A stretch of DNA of 51,999 nucleotides, taken from contig JAHACW010000009.1 in NCBI GenBank assembly GCA_018375675.1, forward strand, positions 1-51,999, written 5' to 3'. Positions 44,605-51,999 of this stretch are shown one piece after another. Below the pieces are notes generated by a model. That model saw only the letters and a program-made list of their open reading frames with translations. It was not told the origin of the DNA and did no database searches. Source of the DNA: Actinomyces sp. GTDB taxonomy: Bacteria > Actinomycetota > Actinomycetes > Actinomycetales > Actinomycetaceae. The position numbers were made by a program, and so were the translations under genes. Within the stretch, counting starts at the first letter, position 1, and each line of letters opens with the position of its first letter.

Positions 44605-46247
44605 GACGTCGCCTGATGCCACTCGCGGTCGCCGCATGCCTGGCCCTCGCGGGATGTACCTCCCTGCCCACCTCCTCGGCACCCGCGCCCTTCGACGTGT
44701 CAGCTCGGGACGGCAGCGGCATCCAGTTTTCCGCCGAGGGCCCCTCCGACGGGGCGGACGCCGCGACCCTGGTGAGTGACTTCCTGCTGGCATGCGCGGC
44801 CGGCCCCCAGGATGACTACGCGACCGCGCGCCTGTTCCTGAGCGCAGCATCGGCGCGTTCATGGCAGCCGGAGACGGAAATCCTGGTCTATGACACGGAC
44901 GCGGCCCCCGCCGTCACCGCCGGATCCGAGAACGCTTCCGAGGTGGACGTGACGGTCTCCGTGCTCGGCGTGGCCAGCATCGACGCGTCGGGCGTGCTGA
45001 CCCGCGTCGCCGCCTCGACCGTGACGCGCACCTTCAGCCTCGTGCGTGAAGACGGACAGTGGCGCATCAACAGCCCCGAAAACATGGTCCTCATGAGTCG
45101 GGCGTCCTTCACGGCCTCGTTCTCCCTCGCTAATCTCTACTTCCCGACGACAGAGGGCGGGGACCTCGTTGCCGATCCTCGCTGGTACCCGTCGCGACGC
45201 CTGGCCTCCCATCTGCTCGCGGGCCTCGTCGAAGGGCCGCGTCAATCTCTCGAGCCGGTCACTGCGAACGCAATCCCGGCGGGCACGACCGTTCCCTCCC
45301 AGGGACTCGACGTCGTCGACGGGGTGGCGCGCGTGGAACTGAACGCGGTGACGCCCGCGACAGAGGGAGCGCGTGCGAACCTCGCGTGGGAGCTCACCCG
45401 CACCCTTACCCAGGTAGCGGACGTGTCGCAGGTGAGCATCTCTCTGTCCGGTGACGTGCTGGATGTGCAGGGGATCCCGGCGCCCCCGACCTACTCTCTT
45501 GACACTCTCGTCGGGGCGGGCCCCGACGGGGTGGGGATCGTGTCGTCGTCGGGGGTGACGAACCTGAGCGGCACCACTGACGCCTCCAACCCGACAGTCT
45601 CGCCCGTGGAAGCCTCCCTGGTCGCTTGGAGTGGCACCGATGGGGTGTACGCGCAGCGCGGCGGAACGTCGGTTGCATTCCTGCCCGGACAGGCGCCTCT
45701 CGGCCCGTCGGTGGACCGGTTCGGATGGGTGTGGGGGCCTGCCACGGCCTCGTCGGTGAGCGTCGGCGGGGGAGTCGATGGCGCGTTCAGTGTCAGCGTA
45801 GAGTCCGAGAGTGCCGGCGAGATTCACGCGGTGCGCATTTCCCCCGATGGTACGCGCGCGCTCGTCCTGCGCGGATCCGACGCGAGCGCGTGGGTGGGGG
45901 TCGTCGAACGTGGGGCCTCCGGGCGTCCGCTGGCGATCCGTGCCCTCGAACAGATCCCGCTCGAACACGGCTCTGTTGTCGACGCATCGTGGACGACGTC
46001 GACGGGCATCATGCTCGTTGTGCGTGCGACCGGCGAGGATGATCAGCTGGTTTCGCTGCCCCTGGGAGGTTTGCCCTCCAACGTGTCCCTCCCGATCCGC
46101 GTGACATCCATGAGTGCCGGTGGTTCCTCCTCCGCGGTCGTCATCTCGGGCACCGATGCCGCCGGCAAGGCGCAGGTACTTATCCGCTCGGGCGCGCTGT
46201 GGCAAAACGCCCCCGAGTCCCTCACTTCCGCCCGATACGCGGGGTAA
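44601..46247 (+). CDS. lpqB: Lipoprotein LpqB, GerMN domain (548 aa)
   Basis: Signal peptide with a good lipobox, LALAGC (Cys19), so it is lipid-anchored outside the membrane. Next comes a lipoprotein-domain of about 170 residues, a GerMN domain at about 190-300 (LVEGPRQSLEPVTANAIPAG, VVDGVARVELNA) and a C-terminal beta-propeller-like region. LpqB is known to modulate MtrB. GGGAGGA lies before the ATG, which overlaps the mtrB stop. Confidence 0.92.
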   Translation: MRRRLMPLAVAACLALAGCTSLPTSSAPAPFDVSARDGSGIQFSAEGPSDGADAATLVSDFLLACAAGPQDDYATARLFLSAASARSWQPETEILVYDTDAAPAVTAGSENASEVDVTVSVLGVASIDASGVLTRVAASTVTRTFSLVREDGQWRINSPENMVLMSRASFTASFSLANLYFPTTEGGDLVADPRWYPSRRLASHLLAGLVEGPRQSLEPVTANAIPAGTTVPSQGLDVVDGVARVELNAVTPATEGARANLAWELTRTLTQVADVSQVSISLSGDVLDVQGIPAPPTYSLDTLVGAGPDGVGIVSSSGVTNLSGTTDASNPTVSPVEASLVAWSGTDGVYAQRGGTSVAFLPGQAPLGPSVDRFGWVWGPATASSVSVGGGVDGAFSVSVESESAGEIHAVRISPDGTRALVLRGSDASAWVGVVERGASGRPLAIRALEQIPLEHGSVVDASWTTSTGIMLVVRATGEDDQLVSLPLGGLPSNVSLPIRVTSMSAGGSSSAVVISGTDAAGKAQVLIRSGALWQNAPESLTSARYAG

Positions 46248-46252
46248 GAACC

Positions 46253-46999
46253 GTGGTGGGTGGGAGCGGAGTCCGGAGCCTGATGCGGGGGTTTGTCGGC
46301 GCGCTCCTTCCCGTCCAATGCGCCGGGTGCCGCGCCTGGGACGAGGTCCTGTGTCCGTCGTGCCGATCCCTGGCTGGCGGCCCCGCGCACGTGGCCTCCC
46401 TTGAGGGCGTGCGAGGCCCCCTTCCCCTGGTGGCCATGGGGGACTACGACGGGCCGCTGCGCCGCATCGTCCTCTCCGCCAAGCACTCCGCGCGTACGGA
46501 CCTCACCGATTTTCTCGACGAGGCCGGGGCCTGCCTCGGCGCCTCCCTTGCGTCCGTGCTGGGCGTGGCTGGGTCGCCCGCCGCCGCTGTGGGTTCCCTG
46601 GATGGGAGGGCGCCGTCGACCGGGAGCGCGGTGGACGTGTGGGTGGTGCCCGCGCCCTCATCGTGGAAGAGGCGCCTGCGGGGCAGGCAGGTGGCGCTGC
46701 CGCTGGCGCGCGCTGTTGCCCGGGCGTTGGCGGCAGGCGCGCGGCCGGGTGTGCGCGTGCGCGTGGTGGACGCGGCGCGGCTGCGTGTGGGCGCGACCTC
46801 CCAGTCGGGTAAGGCCGGTGCGCAGCGCACGGTGGGGCGCATGGGGTCGATGCGTGCGCTCGCGGTCCCGGGGCCTGGCGTGCGTGTTGTCGCGGTGGAT
46901 GACGTGGTGACGACGGGCGCGACGGTTCGGGAAATGGAGCGTGTGTTGGGTGGGCTTGATGCGGTTGTGACTCTGTGTCGACCCGGGCTTATCTCATGA
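46253..46999 (+). CDS. comF: ComF-type phosphoribosyltransferase (248 aa)
   Basis: Double-zinc-finger N-terminus with Cys23, Cys26, Cys34 and Cys37, then the ComF-type sequence DGPLRRIVLSAKHSA (usually K/H), the KRRLRGRQVALPLARAVA strand and the PRPP-binding loop VVAVDDVVTTGAT near 217. In naturally competent bacteria ComF acts in DNA uptake; in actinobacteria the role is unknown. The GTG at 46253 starts 5 bp after lpqB; another GTG follows immediately. LSAKHSARTDLT replaces the more usual L-K-Y-x-G-R block. Confidence 0.85.
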   Translation: MVGGSGVRSLMRGFVGALLPVQCAGCRAWDEVLCPSCRSLAGGPAHVASLEGVRGPLPLVAMGDYDGPLRRIVLSAKHSARTDLTDFLDEAGACLGASLASVLGVAGSPAAAVGSLDGRAPSTGSAVDVWVVPAPSSWKRRLRGRQVALPLARAVARALAAGARPGVRVRVVDAARLRVGATSQSGKAGAQRTVGRMGSMRALAVPGPGVRVVAVDDVVTTGATVREMERVLGGLDAVVTLCRPGLIS

Positions 47000-47024
47000 C
47001 GCAGGTCACCGGCTGGGGTATGAT
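46996..47024 (+). promoter_or_regulatory. Promoter of hpf
   Basis: ATGACG (46996-47001), 17 bp and TATGAT (47019-47024) form a reasonable sigma-70-type promoter, giving a 5' leader of about 140 nt before the hpf ATG at 47174. Confidence 0.55.
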
Positions 47025-47101
47025 GTGCGTACAGACTTTCGATAGCGTGAGCAGCAGGGACGCTCCTCACGTCAGTGCGGGAGGTGATAGCTCAGACCAC
47101 G

Positions 47102-47152
47102 GTTCGGGCAGTGAGCACCGAACAATCCCCACCTGCGGGCAACGATGCCCGC
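47102..47152 (+). promoter_or_regulatory. Two hairpins in the hpf leader
   Basis: GTTCGG/CCGAAC (47102-47107, 47118-47123) and GCGGGCA-ACGA-TGCCCGC (47135-47152) stack in the 5' leader, the second ending 9 nt before GGAGGAA. They may affect mRNA stability or translation. No known riboswitch class was recognised. Confidence 0.45.
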
Positions 47153-47173
47153 CGCACACCATGGAGGAAACAC

Positions 47174-47818
47174 ATGGACATCACCGTCGTCGCACGTAAT
47201 GCCGAGATTCACCCGAATTTCCGGGAATACGTGGAGGAGAAGGTTTCGAAGATCACTCAGTTCTACCCCCGCGCTCAGCGCGTCGATGTGGAGCTGACTC
47301 ACGAACGTAACCCCCGCCAGGCTGACACCGCCGAGCGCATCGAGCTGACCGTTTACGGTAAGGGCCCGATCATCCGCGCTGAGGCTCAGTCCGCTGATCG
47401 CTACGCGGCCGTCGACATCGCCGCCGGCAAGCTCTACGAGCGCCTGCGCCGCCTGCGTGATCGCGTGAAGGACCACCGCCGTCGGTACCCGCGCGACCTG
47501 GCCGAAGCCGAAATCCTCGAAGCTCCCGTCGTCGAAGAGACGGTCGCGCCCGAACCCGAGGCTCCCAAGCCGCTGCGCAGCGCTGAGGATCTGAAGGTCG
47601 GAGAGGCTCGCGAGGAGCAGTGGGGTGATACCCCGATCATTGTCCGTCAGAAGGTGCACGAGGCCCCGCCGATGAGCGCGGACGAGGCTCTGGATCAGAT
47701 GATGATGGTTGGCCACCCCTTCTTCCTCTTCGTCGACAAGGACACGAACCAGCCGTGCGTCGTCTACCACCGCCACGGGTGGACGTACGGCGTTCTTCGC
47801 TTGAACACGACAATCTGA
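47174..47818 (+). CDS. hpf: Long ribosome hibernation factor HPF (214 aa)
   Basis: Binds the decoding centre and dimerises ribosomes in stationary phase. The N-terminal S30AE domain has MDITVVARNAEIHPNFREYV with DVELTHERNP; the C-terminal dimerisation domain has MSADEALDQMMMVGHPFFLF and the HRHGWTYGVLRL end. About 60 residues of acidic/proline linker lie between. GGAGGAAACAC precedes the ATG; the upstream extension is leader DNA. A strong terminator follows. Confidence 0.93.
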   Translation: MDITVVARNAEIHPNFREYVEEKVSKITQFYPRAQRVDVELTHERNPRQADTAERIELTVYGKGPIIRAEAQSADRYAAVDIAAGKLYERLRRLRDRVKDHRRRYPRDLAEAEILEAPVVEETVAPEPEAPKPLRSAEDLKVGEAREEQWGDTPIIVRQKVHEAPPMSADEALDQMMMVGHPFFLFVDKDTNQPCVVYHRHGWTYGVLRLNTTI

Positions 47819-47833
47819 CGGTTGAAGGACCGC

Positions 47834-47862
47834 GGCGCCCCGGGCACCATGCCCGGGGCGCC
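47834..47862 (+). terminator. Terminator hairpin after hpf
   Basis: GGCGCCCCGGGCA, a 3-nt loop and TGCCCGGGGCGCC form a perfect 13-bp stem 16 nt after the hpf stop. The tail is CCCGTGTG, not T-rich. 47863-47938 shows nothing else. Confidence 0.75.
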
Positions 47863-47938
47863 CCCGTGTGTACGGAGCGCTTGATGCGCCTCCGTGTGCG
47901 CTGTGAGCGTTAAATGCGTCCATAGTTCGCGCGGGCGT

Positions 47939-47969
47939 TTCCACTTTGGGCAGTTAGTTCGTAAACTAA
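47939..47969 (+). promoter_or_regulatory. Candidate secA promoter with overlapping palindrome
   Basis: TTCCAC (47939-47944), 17 bp and TAAACT (47962-47967) could form a promoter. A perfect inverted repeat TTAGTT-CGTA-AACTAA (47954-47969) lies over the -10 box, typical for a repressor operator. Transcripts would carry a leader of about 55 nt to the GTG at 48029. Confidence 0.45.
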
Positions 47970-48028
47970 TGGGTGGATTTGACTGTCCGCTCTACAAGGG
48001 GGCGGGCTATAGACGTCAGGAGCTATTC

Positions 48029-50878
<2,850 letters not shown>

Positions 50879-50891
50879 TCGGTACACGTCA

Positions 50892-50930
50892 CGGGTGAGG
50901 GGGTTCCTGCGGGAGCCCCCTCACCCGTTT
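50892..50930. terminator. Bidirectional terminator after secA
   Basis: CGGGTGAGGGGG (50892-50903) and CCCCCTCACCCG (50916-50927) form a 12-bp stem, followed by TTTG. It lies 13 nt after the secA stop and also beyond the convergent Rv3235-family gene. Confidence 0.8.
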
Positions 50931-50960
50931 GCGTATCTGTCGCGACTCGCGGCTGGTCCG

Positions 50961-51452
50961 TCAGGCGAGTTCGAGGGCCGTTGTGATCCAGCGTCCGTGG
51001 TACTCCTCGAGGCGCAGAGCAAGAGCGTAGGTGCGAGACACGGTGGAGACGATGACGGCGGCCTCTGTCGTGCGCTCGTCGAGGGGGCATGTGCGCACGT
51101 GGACGGGCCTCGTTCCCCGCGCGCACGGCGACATGTGGACGCACGCGAGGGCTCCGTAGAGGTCGGGCAGCATCCAACGGCGTAGCTGGGGTGCCTGGCG
51201 AACACCCGTGACGACCTCGACGATCGCGCGTGCGAGGTTCGCCGCCCACGGTCCGGGATCCGGAAGATTCTCCTGCGGGAGGGTGACGTAGTGGGTTGGT
51301 GTCGGCGATGTTGTCGCCCTGTAGACCAGCTCAGGATCCTGACTCCACCGGAACGGGGCGGGCTGGATCGGACGGGTGGGGGTGGGCCGCGTGCTGGTCC
51401 GTCGCCTGGGGGCCTCGGAGGTACGAGGCCGGGGCGCGATTTGGGTACTCAT
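50961..51452 (-). CDS. Rv3235-family protein (163 aa)
   Basis: Short conserved actinobacterial protein of unknown function. A basic Thr/Pro-rich N-terminus is followed by the family block PWAANLARAIVEVVTGVRQA, LRRWMLPDLYGALA and the C-terminal YALALRLEEYHGRWITTALE. In mycobacteria the homologue also lies close to secA. Its ATG overlaps the stop of a LysM gene fragment (ATGA), so the two were once an operon. Confidence 0.82.
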   Translation of the reverse strand: MSTQIAPRPRTSEAPRRRTSTRPTPTRPIQPAPFRWSQDPELVYRATTSPTPTHYVTLPQENLPDPGPWAANLARAIVEVVTGVRQAPQLRRWMLPDLYGALACVHMSPCARGTRPVHVRTCPLDERTTEAAVIVSTVSRTYALALRLEEYHGRWITTALELA

Positions 51453-51625
51453 GGCAGCTCCTGGGGGATGGCGAGTGTCTGTCCTGGGTAGATGAGAGCG
51501 GGGTCGTGGACCGACTCGGAGTTGGCCGCGTGGATTGCCCGCCACGTGGCGTCGATGTGCGCGTCGTCCGCATTGGGGCGCAGGGACGCGGCGATCGACC
51601 AGAGTGAATCGCCCGTCGCGACCAT
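51449..51625 (-). pseudogene. 5'-truncated LysM-domain gene (58 codons left)
   Basis: The frame ending at 51449 encodes a single LysM domain (VATGDSLWSIAASLRPN ... PALIYPGQTLAIP), a peptidoglycan-binding module. The only in-frame start is an ATG at 51625, inside the LysM motif itself, and upstream codons hit a stop after about 36 triplets whose sequence is the antisense of a transposase. The N-terminal signal or membrane segment expected for an envelope protein is missing. It is therefore most likely the 3' remainder of a gene cut by the IS3-type element. Confidence 0.7.
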
Positions 51626-51651
51626 GAGCGAGGTAGGGCCAGCGGGCGCTG

Positions 51652-51999
51652 GTGTGCAGGCGTTTGGATGAGGCGGTGGACTGGGAGCACGAGGTGTCGG
51701 GCGGCACCTATGGGGTTCCTCTTATCCGACATGCTCTGATGCGCGCGGGCGTGGATGTGGGTGTGTGGACGGTCGCCGCGTCGATGCACCGACAAAGCCT
51801 GACAGGCCTAAACATGCACCCGTGCCAGGCCAGGCGCGCCCCCAGTAACCCATGAGGATCACTGCGTGCACCGGTGGGATCAAGGCTCCCTGGATAGGGT
51901 GTGGATCACAGATTTCACCTATCTGCGGTGCGCGCATGGCTGGATCTACCTGTGCGCCGTGCGTGATGCACATTCGCGACGGGTCCTGCGATAGTCCAT
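51652..51999 (+). mobile_element. IS3-family transposase fragment, frameshifted
   Basis: From about 51670 a frame reads SGGTYGVPLIRHALMRAGVD, the HTH_21-type start of IS3 OrfB, and stops at 51855. A second frame shifted by one base resumes near 51850 with LDRVWITDFTYLRCAHGWIY and RDAHSRRVL, the first part of the DDE integrase domain with its TDFTY Asp. A stop (TAG) near 51990 interrupts it. The reading frame is therefore broken at least once in the window, so the copy is probably dead. The remainder lies beyond the right edge. Confidence 0.75.

Overview
The window comes from a high-GC actinobacterium, most likely an Actinomyces/Schaalia-type member of the Actinomycetaceae. The evidence is the composition, the abundance of GTG/TTG and overlapping ATGA/GTGA starts, and the actinobacterial core blocks: WhiB2-like regulator, DUF3499 protein, MtrA-MtrB-LpqB, long HPF, SecA and an Rv3235-family protein. 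Species assignment is inference.

Left edge (1-640): an internally deleted sugar-porter (MFS) remnant, a 77-bp element bounded by near-perfect 21-bp inverted repeats, and a 44-bp direct repeat around a small hairpin. This looks like rearranged DNA.

Phosphocholine block (641-7895, minus strand): one apparent operon. It encodes an HTH-LicC-LicA fusion (phosphocholine cytidylyltransferase plus choline kinase), a LicB-like DMT permease, two LicD phosphotransferases, a Wzx/TacF-like flippase and a GT4 glycosyltransferase. Together these could import choline, activate it to CDP-choline, transfer phosphocholine to a glycan and flip the product. About 13 kb away (20571-22295) lies a secreted protein with choline-binding-type repeats, a peptidoglycan-binding domain and an NlpC/P60 hydrolase domain, which could read the same mark. 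This writer-plus-reader arrangement is the most interesting system in the window.

Cell-surface polysaccharide block (7915-27850): two 517-residue DUF2142 membrane proteins, several GT2/GT4 enzymes, an NDP-sugar epimerase, a rhamnan-synthesis F protein, an acyltransferase-3/AlgX-like pair (probable glycan O-acylation), a Wzm/Wzt ABC exporter with a Wzt-type C-terminal domain, and RmlB. The flippase and the ABC exporter imply two export routes.

Chromosomal backbone (27855-51452): a TIGR03089 protein, whiB2, a large GT2/polytopic membrane protein, a DUF5719 protein, a metallopeptidase-family protein, DUF3499, RDD, SpoIIM, the DUF58-MoxR-DUF4350-DUF4129 cluster with a GPDPase-like membrane protein, mtrA-mtrB-lpqB-comF, hpf, secA and the Rv3235-family gene. 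Several genes here have a TANNNT -10 box 6-7 nt before the start codon and no Shine-Dalgarno sequence, suggesting leaderless mRNAs.

Right edge (51449-51999): a LysM gene cut off at its 5' end where a frameshifted IS3-type transposase begins. No tRNA, rRNA or CRISPR array was seen.
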